Shown: positions 45,825 to 55,238 of the stretch, piece after piece
How the letters are laid out: each line of letters begins with the position of its first letter
How positions within the stretch are numbered: position 1 is the first letter of the stretch
Assembly: GCA_020349245.1 (NCBI GenBank)
Contig: CP070764.1
Span: 1,078,817 to 1,142,816, forward strand
Length of the DNA: 64,000 bases
Source of the DNA: Chloroflexota bacterium
GTDB lineage: Bacteria; Chloroflexota; Anaerolineae; Anaerolineales; UBA4823
Direction: 5' to 3'
The notes under the pieces: model-generated
The model's database searches: none
Seen by the model: the letters and a program-made list of their open reading frames with translations, nothing else
What the model was told of the DNA's origin: nothing
Translations under genes and position numbers: made by a program

Positions 45825-46274
45825 ATGCACTGTCCTTATTGTCAAGGTGAAGATTCTCGCGTTGTAGATACCTCTCATGATTCAAGAGGTGGAATTCGCC
45901 GGAGGCGGGAATGCAACATCTGCCATCAAAGATTTAGCACATATGAAAGAGCCATCCTGGCCAATCCCCTAATTGTCAAACAAGATGGAACTCGGGAAGA
46001 ATATGATCGAGACAAATTACTCGGCGGTATACGCATCGCCTGTGCGAAGAGACCGGTATCCGCTGCAGAAATTGAACGTCTAGGTGGGGAGATAGAATCT
46101 GCTCTCCAAGCTATGGGTCGGGCAGAGGTGTCTTCGCGGGTAGTGGGGGATATGGTTATTGCCGGTTTAAAAGATCTAGACCAGGTTGCTTACATCCGTT
46201 ATGCGATAGTTTATCTCGGTTTGGATGATTTAATGTCAATCCGAGATGAGATTGATCAATTGCTAGAAAGTTAA
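45825..46274 (+). CDS. nrdR: Transcriptional repressor NrdR
   Basis: A 149-residue NrdR: zinc ribbon MHCPYC (C3, C6) with C30 and C33 in ECNICHQRF, then the ATP-cone ([43 protein letters not shown]). It senses ATP/dATP and represses ribonucleotide reductase genes. ATG 45825 gives the family start. nrdJ follows after about 80 nt. Confidence 0.96.
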   Translation: MHCPYCQGEDSRVVDTSHDSRGGIRRRRECNICHQRFSTYERAILANPLIVKQDGTREEYDRDKLLGGIRIACAKRPVSAAEIERLGGEIESALQAMGRAEVSSRVVGDMVIAGLKDLDQVAYIRYAIVYLGLDDLMSIRDEIDQLLES

Positions 46275-46353
46275 ATGGAACCATCAGAAATTATTTTTGT
46301 TCGATTGGGTAATATTTGACAATTGGGACGTGAATACCGCAGGAGGTATTTTA

Positions 46354-48924
46354 ATGTTGAGAGAAGAGAATGAGAAGCTGTCGAAATCTGGTGTTCTGCC
46401 GACACCTCCCCTGCCTGCTGGTTTAAAAATAGTAGATCTTACAGAAAATGCCCAGCAGGTGTTTCTGCGTCGTTATGTCCGCCGCGATGGATATGGTGAT
46501 CCGGTAGAAGCTGTTGAAGAGACTTTCTGGAGAGTCGCTTACCACGTAGCGAAAGCCGAGATGGAATGGGGAAATGACATTGAAGCGATCTCAGTAGATT
46601 TTTACAATTTATTATCCAGCAGGCGTTTCTTTCCAAATTCACCTACTTTTACCGGTGCTGGTACACCCCTCGGGCAGTTAGCTGCCTGTTTTGTGCTTCC
46701 TGTTTCCGATGACATGGGTAAGAATTCTTCAGGAATTTTCCAAACACTGCGGGATGCAGCATTAATTCAGCAAACTGGCGGGGGAAACGGTTTTTCTTTC
46801 TCTAGATTGCGACCGAAAGGGACTCTGGTAAAAACTTCCGCAGGGCAAGCGACAGGCCCCGTAGGTTTTTTACGGGTGTATGATAAGGCTTTTGGGGAAA
46901 TTGCCCAGGGGGGTACACGCCGGGGAGCAAACATGGGAGTCCTCCGGGTTGATCATCCCGATATAGATGACTTCATAACTTGCAAGACAAATGAAGATGC
47001 GATCACGAATTTTAATATCTCCGTTGGGATAACAGATGCCTTCATGGAAGCTGTCCGCCAGGATGGAGAATGGGACCTGGTTTTCCCTGATGTATCCTCA
47101 AGTGAATACAAGGATTTTAATGGCACAATCGAGCAAGCTGAAGAATCTGGTATACCGATAAAAGTTCATAGGCGAGTCCGGGCAAGAGACTTGTTTGAGA
47201 AGATCGTCCGCCAAGCCCATCACAATGGTGAACCAGGAGTCCTTTTCCTCGATGCGGCTAATCGTTCTAATCCCGTTACCCACCTGTACATGTTAGAGGC
47301 CACCAATCCATGCGGGGAACAGTGGCTTGGACCATATGAGAATTGTTGTCTGGGATCGATAAACCTAGCTCAGCATGCAGGATCGGAGAACTCCGTGGAT
47401 TGGGAAAGCCTTCGCCGAAGTGTAGAGCTAGCCACGAGATTTCTCGACGATGTCGTCCAGGCGAATGCATATGTGCCTGCCGTTTCACAGCTGCGAGAAG
47501 CTGCCTTCCAGGCACGCAGAATCGGCCTAGGGATCATGGGATTGGCTGACTTGATGTATCACGTTGGAGTTCGCTACGGCTCCCCAGCGGGACAAGAATT
47601 CTCGGCTCAGGTGATGGAATTTATCCGTTTTCATTCGATGTTGACTAGCATCGAACTAGCTAAGCAAAGAGGATCTTTCGAAGCCATCGAGGGTTCAATT
47701 TATGATCCTGAAGAAATGAGCTGGCAACCTCCACGCCCATTGGAAGAGTTTAGCCGGGAATGGAACCGTCCAGAGATCAATTGGTATGAGGTAGTGGAAG
47801 GTATCCAGAAGCACGGCATTCGTAATGCCGCTCAAACAACGGTTGCACCAACCGGGACTATTGCCACGGTAGCTGGCTGCGAGGGATATGGGTGTGAACC
47901 GGTATTTGCCTTAGCTTATATTCGCCATGTAAATGATAATGGTCAAGACCTGCAGTTGCAATACACAAGCCCATTATTCGACCAGGCTTTGATCGACGCT
48001 GGATTGGATGAGGGAGCCAGGGATGAGATCTATGACAAGGTGATGGAAAGCGGCACCTGCCAAGAGATCCTAGACATTCCACAGGATATTCGCGAGGTAT
48101 TTGTTGTCTCCCAGGATATTTCAGCTGAAGAACATGTACGTATGCAAGCAGCGATGCAAGCCTTCGTGGATAACAGTTTATCAAAAACAATAAATTTTCC
48201 AGAAACCGCAACAGAGGATGATATTGCCCAAGCCTATATGCTTGCCTGGGAGTTAGAATGTAAGGGTATCACAGTCTATGTGACTGGTTCTCGCCAAAAA
48301 GTTGTTCTGGAAACCCATTCAGTTGCCAAAGGGAAGCGGAGCAAATCCTCTCATACCCCAGAAGAAATTTCCAGTGATCCCGGCAGCTGGCAGAAAGCAA
48401 AAAAACCACGTCCACGCAGGTTGCCTGGGAATACAATTTATGTCGATACGCCATTAGGTAAGACCTTTGTAACGGTAAACGAAAATGGTGGTCATCAACC
48501 GTTCGAGGTATTTGTAAACACCGCCAAGGCAGGTTCAGAGACCGCTGCAGTCTCAGAAGCAATTGGGCGGTTGATTTCCTATATCCTCCGTCTGGTATCC
48601 CCAATCAGTCCTCGTGAACGGTTGGTTGAAGTTTGGCGGCAGCTGTCCGGGATAGGCGGTGGACGGCCATTGGGATTTGGGCCAAACCGTGTGCGATCAT
48701 TACCGGACGGGGTTGCCCAAGCTTTGGAGGAGTATCTAAAGAACTCGGAATCAAGGGAAATGACATTTGATGATGAGGACAATGGTTTCTATCCAACCAC
48801 GGATCTGGGTGCAGAACAATCACAATTTCGCACTGGAGATTTGTGTCCTGACTGCGGGGAAGCTGCCGTGGTATATGAAGAAGGTTGCCGTAAATGCTAT
48901 GCATGTGCATACAGTGAATGCTAG
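46354..48924 (+). CDS. nrdJ: Class II (adenosylcobalamin-dependent) ribonucleotide reductase
   Basis: An 856-residue NrdJ. It reduces ribonucleotides using a B12-derived thiyl radical and needs no oxygen. Seen: [48 protein letters not shown], the active-site [40 protein letters not shown] and a C-terminal cysteine ribbon (CPDCGEA then [12 protein letters not shown]) thought to relay reducing power. No N-terminal ATP cone. Start 46354 has AGGAGGT 6 nt upstream. Confidence 0.95.
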   Translation: MLREENEKLSKSGVLPTPPLPAGLKIVDLTENAQQVFLRRYVRRDGYGDPVEAVEETFWRVAYHVAKAEMEWGNDIEAISVDFYNLLSSRRFFPNSPTFTGAGTPLGQLAACFVLPVSDDMGKNSSGIFQTLRDAALIQQTGGGNGFSFSRLRPKGTLVKTSAGQATGPVGFLRVYDKAFGEIAQGGTRRGANMGVLRVDHPDIDDFITCKTNEDAITNFNISVGITDAFMEAVRQDGEWDLVFPDVSSSEYKDFNGTIEQAEESGIPIKVHRRVRARDLFEKIVRQAHHNGEPGVLFLDAANRSNPVTHLYMLEATNPCGEQWLGPYENCCLGSINLAQHAGSENSVDWESLRRSVELATRFLDDVVQANAYVPAVSQLREAAFQARRIGLGIMGLADLMYHVGVRYGSPAGQEFSAQVMEFIRFHSMLTSIELAKQRGSFEAIEGSIYDPEEMSWQPPRPLEEFSREWNRPEINWYEVVEGIQKHGIRNAAQTTVAPTGTIATVAGCEGYGCEPVFALAYIRHVNDNGQDLQLQYTSPLFDQALIDAGLDEGARDEIYDKVMESGTCQEILDIPQDIREVFVVSQDISAEEHVRMQAAMQAFVDNSLSKTINFPETATEDDIAQAYMLAWELECKGITVYVTGSRQKVVLETHSVAKGKRSKSSHTPEEISSDPGSWQKAKKPRPRRLPGNTIYVDTPLGKTFVTVNENGGHQPFEVFVNTAKAGSETAAVSEAIGRLISYILRLVSPISPRERLVEVWRQLSGIGGGRPLGFGPNRVRSLPDGVAQALEEYLKNSESREMTFDDEDNGFYPTTDLGAEQSQFRTGDLCPDCGEAAVVYEEGCRKCYACAYSEC

Positions 48925-48994
48925 TTCTTTCATTTTGGATTAGAAGTAATCTCAATTCGCTTGGCTGGATTTATCCAAAACCTCAAGATCTTGA

Positions 48995-49660
48995 GTGCTC
49001 AAAGTGGCAAAAAGGCTGATTGTCGTCGCGGGGAACATTGGCGCTGGTAAGACTTCCCTAACGGAGCGTCTAGGGTCTCGCCTTGGTTGGGAGACAGCTT
49101 TTGAATCAGTTTCCGATAACCCTTACCTGCCTGATTTTTATGCTGATATGCGGTCGTGGTCATTCCATCTGCAGATTTTTTTTCTTGGACACCGTGCCGA
49201 GCAATACCTGGAGCTGGCGAAATCGTCCCAATCCGCAATTTTGGATCGAAGCATCTACGAAGATGCTTATATCTTTGCCCGTGCTCTATACCACATGGGC
49301 AATATTGATGAAAGAGATTACCATGCATATCGGCGTGTATTCGATTTATTGGTTGCGACTCTTCCACCACCGAACCTGCTGATCTACCTAAAAGCACCAG
49401 TCTCGGTTCTTCTCGAGCGGATAAGACGTCGAGGTCGAAATATTGAAACCGGGATTAGCGAAGAATATTTAGGCTTGCTGGATACATTCTACGATGATTG
49501 GATGACATCTTTTGACCTGTGCCCAGTTCTCACAATTCACACTGGAGATCTGGGTCGCGAGGTCCCTCTGGATTTTGTTCACAATCCTCAACACCTGGAT
49601 ATTGTCGTAGATCGCATCCAGAATAAATTAGCAGGTAAAGAGGACGTGATCTTCCCTTGA
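48995..49660 (+). CDS. Deoxynucleoside kinase (dGK/dAK family)
   Basis: A 221-residue kinase phosphorylating a deoxynucleoside. P-loop VVAGNIGAGKTSLTERLG, QIFFLGHRAEQ, the DRS motif in AILDRSIYEDAYIFA and the arginine-rich lid LLERIRRRGRNIETG are typical of the deoxyguanosine/deoxyadenosine kinases. Exact substrate cannot be read. It is 70 nt after nrdJ, combining de novo synthesis and salvage of dNTPs. GTG start; GTG three codons on is possible. Confidence 0.88.
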   Translation: MLKVAKRLIVVAGNIGAGKTSLTERLGSRLGWETAFESVSDNPYLPDFYADMRSWSFHLQIFFLGHRAEQYLELAKSSQSAILDRSIYEDAYIFARALYHMGNIDERDYHAYRRVFDLLVATLPPPNLLIYLKAPVSVLLERIRRRGRNIETGISEEYLGLLDTFYDDWMTSFDLCPVLTIHTGDLGREVPLDFVHNPQHLDIVVDRIQNKLAGKEDVIFP

Positions 49661-49683
49661 TATTGCGGAATTGTTAATATCGG

Positions 49684-49716
49684 AAGCGGACCGGTGAAGT
49701 ATTACCCGGTCCGCTT
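49684..49716. terminator. Stem-loop between convergent kinase and ubiA genes
   Basis: AAGCGGACCGG (49684-49694) pairs perfectly with CCGGTCCGCTT (49706-49716). The following TAATTCTG is only moderately T-rich. Placed to terminate transcription from both sides. Confidence 0.65.
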
Positions 49717-49753
49717 AATTCTGTAAATATGACTCGAATTGCTTCGGGATAAT

Positions 49754-50761
49754 TTAGAAATAATTTGCCAGTAAGTAAACTGCAATAGTGTCCAGGATCA
49801 ATCCCAGCATGAAAAGTAAACCGAAACGGCGATTATGAACGAATGCCGCAGCGACAAAGTAATTCGGCCAAACATCTGGATAATCGGCTGGCTTCTCTTC
49901 GGGTTTTGGATTGCGGAAGAGCGGGATGATTTGGAGAAGAACTGGTATAGAGAAAAGAACGATCAGCATCAAGGGCGTAAAAAATCCGATCAGAACAAGA
50001 TATCCGACCAAAATGTATTGCAGGAAAATCATCCCCGTAGCAGTATATCGGGATACTTTCTCACCGATTATGACAGGCAATGTATGGATACCCCGCGATT
50101 TGTCCATGTCATACTTATCAATATGTTTTCCAAAAATCACGCCTGTTACTCCGAGTGCATACGGCATACTGGCGAGAATTACATTCCATTCCCAGACACC
50201 TGTAATCACAAAATAACCGCCCCCGATCATCAAGGGACCCCATACGATGAGCACCGCGATTTCACCCAGTCCGATATATTTCAAAGGCCAGGTATAGAAC
50301 AAGACGAAAAAAGCACCCATGGCTAGCAGGATCCAAGTTATTCCACCTTGCAGAAGGATCAAAGCTACACCCGCTAATAAGGCGATCAATCCACTTACTG
50401 CCGCGTAGGTGAGAAGTTGTCTGGTTGTCATGAGTCCATGTACCAAGCACTGGGGACCATACTGAGAGCGATAATAATTGTCTTCGTCGACCCCGCGTTT
50501 GTAATCTGTGTAATCATTCAGCAGGTTATTTGTGGCATGAGCCATGATTAAACCGATCGTGAGAAGTAGCCACCTTCCCAAGTTGAAGGACCCATCATGG
50601 GCAGCAAGGATCCCGGCAATCGCGGCAGAGATAAAGGTCATGATCAGAACTGCTGCTCGACTGGAAATTAACCACTTGGAAATTACATCCAGCTGTTGCC
50701 ATTCTTCTAAACTGATGCGAGGGATAACTTGTAAGGCTTTTCGCCACATGGTTACATTCAT
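49754..50761 (-). CDS. UbiA-family prenyltransferase (MenA-like)
   Basis: A 335-residue membrane protein with about eight or nine helices. The first Asp motif is NNLLNDYTDYKRGVDED (residues 79-94) and the second DKYDMDKSRGIHTLPV; both bind Mg-prenyl diphosphate. The pattern is nearest to MenA, which prenylates dihydroxynaphthoate, but the acceptor cannot be told. It is the last gene of the minus-strand glycan group, 83 nt after the aminotransferase; AGGAG precedes the ATG at 10 nt. Confidence 0.85.
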   Translation of the reverse strand: MNVTMWRKALQVIPRISLEEWQQLDVISKWLISSRAAVLIMTFISAAIAGILAAHDGSFNLGRWLLLTIGLIMAHATNNLLNDYTDYKRGVDEDNYYRSQYGPQCLVHGLMTTRQLLTYAAVSGLIALLAGVALILLQGGITWILLAMGAFFVLFYTWPLKYIGLGEIAVLIVWGPLMIGGGYFVITGVWEWNVILASMPYALGVTGVIFGKHIDKYDMDKSRGIHTLPVIIGEKVSRYTATGMIFLQYILVGYLVLIGFFTPLMLIVLFSIPVLLQIIPLFRNPKPEEKPADYPDVWPNYFVAAAFVHNRRFGLLFMLGLILDTIAVYLLANYF

Positions 50762-50844
50762 TCTGATTTCAACTCCTGCAGATAATGGATATTTAGATAA
50801 ATTTTACCCAGATTTTACGGAATTTGTTTCCGGGCATGGATTTC

Positions 50845-52032
50845 TTACATACTGTTAATGACCTTGTTCACGGAGTGGTAAACATAATCGACTTGATCTT
50901 CTGTCATTATGCTCGAAAACGGCAATGCTAAACTTCGCTCACCAAGATCTTCGGTTACAGGGAAATCACCAGGTTGATAACCGAATTGAGAGACCATATA
51001 CGGTTGCAGGTGAATTGGTAAGAAATATGGCCGGGCTGGGACACCGTAATCGATTAATTTTTGGGCAACTGAATTTCGATCAATTCCCTTCACAAAACGA
51101 ATCACGTAGACGAACCAGCTCATACGGGTTGTGGTAGGCGCAATCGACGGGATTTCGACCCCTGGTATCGTCCGCAACCTCTCGTTGTACCAGTCTGCAA
51201 CTTTTGCCCTATTATCAATCAGAGAGTCAAGACGGGTGACCTGAACGGCACCCAGAGCAGCCCGCATCTCGTCCAAGCGGTAGTTATACCCGAGGTGTGT
51301 ATGTTGCAGCCATGTATCTCCAGGAGCCCGGCCTTGATTTCGTAAGGCACGCATATAATCTGCTGCATTATCGTCCTCAGTGATGATGATAGCGCCCTCT
51401 CCAGTAGTCATCTGCTTATTGGGATAAAATGCAAATACTCCATAATTTCCCAGCGTGCCTGCTTTTTTCCCCTTGTACTCAGCTCCCAGGGCTTCGCAAG
51501 AATCTTCAATTATGATCAATCCATTCTTTGAAGCAATTTTAACCAGCGGATCAAAGTTTGCAGGTTGACCAAACACATCGACCGGAAGTAAGGCTTTCAA
51601 TTGCTTGGCGTTCTCTGCACCTCTGCGGGGCAACCATCTTTTCTGGGCAGCCTCTCCCATATGGAGGTCTTGAACCGCCTGGTTGACGAGCTGAGGATCG
51701 ATATTACCAGAAATTGGATCAATATCCACAAAGACCGGGATCGCCTGTTCAAAGAGGATAACATTACTTGAAGCAACAAATGAAAATGGTGTGGTGATCA
51801 CCATGTCCCCCTGCTCAATCCCGGCAGCGCGCACACACAAATGGAGGCCAGCAGTACCTGAACTTACTCCGATCGCATGTTTTGTACCCACGTAAGATTG
51901 AATAGCAGTCTCGAAATCCCCAATTCGAGCCCCCATGCTTAAAATGGGTGTCTGCAGCACCTCTGCAACAGCCTGCCTTTCAGCTTCAGTAATATCTGGA
52001 GATGACATCGGGATTTGCATTTTTATATTCAC
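50845..52032 (-). CDS. DegT/DnrJ/EryC1 sugar aminotransferase (PglE-like)
   Basis: A 395-residue PLP enzyme that aminates a keto-sugar nucleotide. GVSSGTAGLHLCVRAAGI, TPFSFVASSNVILF, the PLP-stacking IIEDSCEALGAEYKGKKAG and the Schiff-base lysine in AFYPNKQMTTGEGAIIIT are all present, as is the YNYRLDEMRAALG motif. Together with the acyltransferase and phosphoglycosyl transferase upstream it recalls PglE of the bacillosamine pathway; the 4,6-dehydratase (PglF) is not in the window. GTG start at 52032 is chosen for the GGAG 6 nt upstream; ATG 52020 is possible. Confidence 0.9.
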   Translation of the reverse strand: MNIKMQIPMSSPDITEAERQAVAEVLQTPILSMGARIGDFETAIQSYVGTKHAIGVSSGTAGLHLCVRAAGIEQGDMVITTPFSFVASSNVILFEQAIPVFVDIDPISGNIDPQLVNQAVQDLHMGEAAQKRWLPRRGAENAKQLKALLPVDVFGQPANFDPLVKIASKNGLIIIEDSCEALGAEYKGKKAGTLGNYGVFAFYPNKQMTTGEGAIIITEDDNAADYMRALRNQGRAPGDTWLQHTHLGYNYRLDEMRAALGAVQVTRLDSLIDNRAKVADWYNERLRTIPGVEIPSIAPTTTRMSWFVYVIRFVKGIDRNSVAQKLIDYGVPARPYFLPIHLQPYMVSQFGYQPGDFPVTEDLGERSLALPFSSIMTEDQVDYVYHSVNKVINSM

Positions 52033-52074
52033 ATGCTGCTCCAAATCGGGAGAGGAGGTAGGCGTTCTTTCAAT

Positions 52075-53196
52075 TCAGTCTGGCCAGATCATTCCTGCTC
52101 TGACAATTCCATGATCAGGAACATCAGATTTTATTGTCGCAGAGTTTCCTATCCGGGCGTATTCTCCAATCGAGACACCCAGGTTGATGGTCACTCCCAT
52201 CCCGACTAGGGTTCCCTGCCCAATTGTTACCCCTCCAGCTAATATTGCCCCGGGGGAGATATTGGCAAAGGTATCTAGCTTGCAATCGTGGGACACCACG
52301 GCACCCGTGTTTACAATTACGCCAAAACCAAGACTGACTTCACTGCCGATATATGCTTGGGGAAATATCTGAACACCAGAAGAAATCTGTGTGCTGCGCT
52401 CAACCACTGCTGAGGGATGAATGATGGGAGGGCAAACAAACCCTTGTTCTGCGAGCAATTGGAATATTTTTATTCTGCTGGAGATATCGCCAATTCCGCC
52501 CACTGCGTTTGCTGCCTGCCGGATGCCTCTTGCAAAAAGATCTGGCAAAATCTGGCTGTTTCCTAACACAGGTATACCCATCACGGAAGTGTTTGGGTCT
52601 AATCCATCATCTACGATTCCATGGATATTGTAGATTCCTTGAGCTAGGATCGTATCGATCACGGATTTGCCGTGACCTCCACCACCATAAACAATGATTT
52701 CTGAAGGGATAGATTCGAATTCCATATCCTGTAATTTTGAGGGTTTATCTAAGTATTCCCGAATTATGTTTTCTGTAACTAGAGGTCCAAAAGGTAATTT
52801 TTCCAAATCAAGATTATTTCGTAATGCCAATTCCAAAGCTGGCTTGGAAATTCGCAGCCCCTCCGGGATTGCAATTTCCCCGGTCTCATCTCGATAGAGG
52901 GTATTACCCTTGGGAATTTTCTTGTCTTCTGCATCCGGTTGCCAATCTCTATCGCTTGCCAAGTAGCAAAATTGGGAACCTGCATAGGCTGTATCTCCCT
53001 CGGCATAATTCAACCCGATTATAAAACCCTCACGTTCAGCAAGCACTTCTGCCGTTGACTTGGTGGTTTCGAGAGTGCAGAGCAGCTCTCCATGTTGGAC
53101 ATATTGACCTTCTGCAATTGCGAGAGATACGATCCTGGATTCGGGTTCGTTTGGATTTAGCAGCGGGATGTTCACTCGGATGGCAGGTGTGTTCAT
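52075..53196 (-). CDS. Lipoyl domain-subunit-binding domain-NeuD/PglD acyltransferase fusion
   Basis: A 373-residue three-part protein. Residues 5-80 are a lipoyl/biotinyl domain with the modified lysine K46 in LETTKSTAEV. Residues about 113-150 (GLRISKPALELALRNNLD then FGPLVTENIIREYL) resemble the peripheral subunit-binding domain of dehydrogenase E2 proteins. Residues 166-373 are a NeuD/PglD sugar acyltransferase: Rossmann-like IIVYGGGGHGKSVIDTI, then a left-handed beta-helix with NTGAVVSHDCKLD (catalytic His303) and ISPGAILAGGVTIG. The usual CoA-dependent catalytic domain of E2 is absent. It follows E1 beta by 41 nt. Inferred role: moving an acyl group from a 2-oxoacid to an amino sugar. 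Confidence 0.88.
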   Translation of the reverse strand: MNTPAIRVNIPLLNPNEPESRIVSLAIAEGQYVQHGELLCTLETTKSTAEVLAEREGFIIGLNYAEGDTAYAGSQFCYLASDRDWQPDAEDKKIPKGNTLYRDETGEIAIPEGLRISKPALELALRNNLDLEKLPFGPLVTENIIREYLDKPSKLQDMEFESIPSEIIVYGGGGHGKSVIDTILAQGIYNIHGIVDDGLDPNTSVMGIPVLGNSQILPDLFARGIRQAANAVGGIGDISSRIKIFQLLAEQGFVCPPIIHPSAVVERSTQISSGVQIFPQAYIGSEVSLGFGVIVNTGAVVSHDCKLDTFANISPGAILAGGVTIGQGTLVGMGVTINLGVSIGEYARIGNSATIKSDVPDHGIVRAGMIWPD

Positions 53197-53237
53197 GGAC
53201 TGTGGAGCTCAATCAGGATTATATTCAAAGCCATTAT

Positions 53238-54254
53238 TTATACCATCTTTTTTACTGCCTGAACAATATCGCCAACATTGGGGAGAACTGCACTCTCTAA
53301 TGTCAACGAGGCGGGTATGGGATTGTCTGAACTCGCAACCCGGCTGGCAGAAAGTATTTTACCGCTGAGCAATTCGACACTGCGTGCCAGCACTTCAGCT
53401 CCCCAACCTAGAGTGTAGGTACCTTCTTCTATGACTAATAATTTATTCGTACGATTTACCGAATCTATGATTGGTTGCATTTGTAATGGAGCAATTTGGG
53501 TAAAAACAATTAATTCGACGAAGATCTCGTCTTGGTATGCCAGCTGCAGAGCAGCTTGAAGGCTGAGCTCAGCCATGTAACCATAAGTTACAAAAGTAGC
53601 TATTGGTTCCGGTGCATCTCGAATTCGAAGTATGGTAGTAGGGGCGTAATCGAGTTTATGCTGGATATCGATATTGTTAAGCGTGAAATCATCCTGTTTG
53701 CCTGGATTCAACAGGGGTTTGGCATATTGAATCTTATTTTCAATGTATAAAACCGGATCATCATCCTGAAAAATCGCATCGAGTAAGAGCTGCCCCGGAT
53801 CTGAAAATGTACACGGGGCCAGTATGCGGATTCCAGGGATGCCGATGAATAGCTTCTCGAGCGATTGGCTGTGAGTCGGTCCATATCCTCTGCGACCCCC
53901 CATCGGTACCCGAACTACCAGGGGAACAGAAACCTGGTCATTGTACATGAAGCGAAATTTGGCTGCATGGTTAATTAATTGGTCCGCGACCAGGGTTACA
54001 AAATCTCCAAACATGATCTCCACGACCGGTCGTAAACCGCGCAACGCCATACCTGTAGCAACACCAAATATCCCGGCTTCGGATACCGGGGTTGTCAAGA
54101 CTCGATCAGGGTAAGCACTGGATAATCCTTGGGTAACTTTAAACGCACCACCATATGGGTCGAGGATATCCTCACCCAGAATGAAGACCCGGTTGTCTGT
54201 TTCCAGTGCTGTGTGAAGAGCCCTGTTCAGGGAGTTTAGAACTGTTATCATCAT
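53238..54254 (-). CDS. 2-oxoacid dehydrogenase E1 component, beta subunit
   Basis: A 338-residue transketolase-like beta subunit. FILGEDILDPYGGAFKVT, the thiamine-contacting Glu59 in TTPVSEAGIFGVATG, the GRRGYGPTHSQSLEKLF segment with His128, and DDDPVLYIENKIQY are conserved, so the active site looks intact. With E1 alpha it would decarboxylate pyruvate or a related 2-oxoacid on thiamine diphosphate and acylate a lipoyl group. Its only lipoyl partner here is the sugar acyltransferase fusion downstream. ATG 54254 or 54251. Confidence 0.92.
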   Translation of the reverse strand: MMITVLNSLNRALHTALETDNRVFILGEDILDPYGGAFKVTQGLSSAYPDRVLTTPVSEAGIFGVATGMALRGLRPVVEIMFGDFVTLVADQLINHAAKFRFMYNDQVSVPLVVRVPMGGRRGYGPTHSQSLEKLFIGIPGIRILAPCTFSDPGQLLLDAIFQDDDPVLYIENKIQYAKPLLNPGKQDDFTLNNIDIQHKLDYAPTTILRIRDAPEPIATFVTYGYMAELSLQAALQLAYQDEIFVELIVFTQIAPLQMQPIIDSVNRTNKLLVIEEGTYTLGWGAEVLARSVELLSGKILSASRVASSDNPIPASLTLESAVLPNVGDIVQAVKKMV

Positions 54255-54287
54255 AAATCAACTAATTTGAATACATCAATCTCCAGA

Positions 54288-55214
54288 TCAGGTTGCCGGT
54301 GAGTCTGATTTTGCTTTTTGGAAGGCGTCCACAACTTGCTCAGCGACCTCGTTTTGAATCTGTTTGATTGCTTCAGGGTCAAGCCGGGGAGTCATAATTG
54401 ATATCGGATCGTGATTTTCACGGATGTCTTGGATCTCTCTTTCTGGACGGGTATCATCACCTTTCGAATGTGGGCCGAAACGATATGTATTGAGAATTAG
54501 CCCGCGAGGTGAGCAGTTTTCTCTCACTTCAGTGACCAATCGAGCAGCCGTAGATCGGATTATCAAGACATCACTGGTTTCAAGTACTTTCGTTTCTATC
54601 CCGAAAGCAGAAAAGCGCTCAGGAATGCTTCCTGCAAGGTGGTGTTCAATTGGGGTGGTTTGCGCGATGCGGTTATTCTCCAACACGAAAAGCACTGGTG
54701 CAGACCACAAGGAGGCTAAATTGAGTGACTCGTACAGGACACCTTCTCCCAGTGCACCGTCACCGATAAAGAGAATAGTAATTGCCTCACGGTGATTAAA
54801 TTTCTCGGCTAGAGCCATTCCGGTTCCGATGGGTGAAGTGCCCCCTAAAACGCCATTTGAGTAAAAATTCTTCCAATGCAGGTGTTGTGACCCACCGCGG
54901 CCTGCACAGACTCCGCTTGGCTTTCCCATTAATTCAGCGAACAAAGCCCGCATATCACCACCGTAAGCGAGAAAATGCCCATGGCTGCGGTGATTACTGA
55001 CGACAATGTCTTCAGCGCTGATATTATCCAACACTCCGACGGCATTTGCTTCTTGACCTAGATAAGTATGGGTTGTTCCAAAAAAATACCCCTTCGAAAA
55101 CTCCTCTAACACTGTTTCCTCAAAGCGGCGGATGCGCAGCATTGCCCTGAAAAGTTTTTTGAGCTGGTCTTGTGAATATTGTTCAGGATTGAGAGTAAAG
55201 GCTGGGTTCATCAT
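54288..55214 (-). CDS. 2-oxoacid dehydrogenase E1 component, alpha subunit
   Basis: A 308-residue alpha subunit with MLRIRRFEETVLEEFSKGY, VVSNHRSHGHFLAYG, and the thiamine diphosphate motif from GDGALGEGVLYESLNLAS (residue 151) to LENN (178-181). Where classical E1 alpha proteins have a phosphorylation-loop-like GHS motif, this one reads GPHSKGDDTR. The substrate 2-oxoacid cannot be determined. It starts 24 nt after the phosphoglycosyl transferase and leads directly to E1 beta; no E3 gene is nearby. Confidence 0.92.
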   Translation of the reverse strand: MMNPAFTLNPEQYSQDQLKKLFRAMLRIRRFEETVLEEFSKGYFFGTTHTYLGQEANAVGVLDNISAEDIVVSNHRSHGHFLAYGGDMRALFAELMGKPSGVCAGRGGSQHLHWKNFYSNGVLGGTSPIGTGMALAEKFNHREAITILFIGDGALGEGVLYESLNLASLWSAPVLFVLENNRIAQTTPIEHHLAGSIPERFSAFGIETKVLETSDVLIIRSTAARLVTEVRENCSPRGLILNTYRFGPHSKGDDTRPEREIQDIRENHDPISIMTPRLDPEAIKQIQNEVAEQVVDAFQKAKSDSPAT

Positions 55215-55238
55215 GATAACTTAGAGGATTATCGAAAT

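Noticed and set aside
52075-55214. An ordinary pyruvate or acetoin dehydrogenase operon
   Set aside because: The third gene lacks the E2 catalytic domain and has a sugar acyltransferase instead, no E3 gene is present, and the neighbours are glycan genes.
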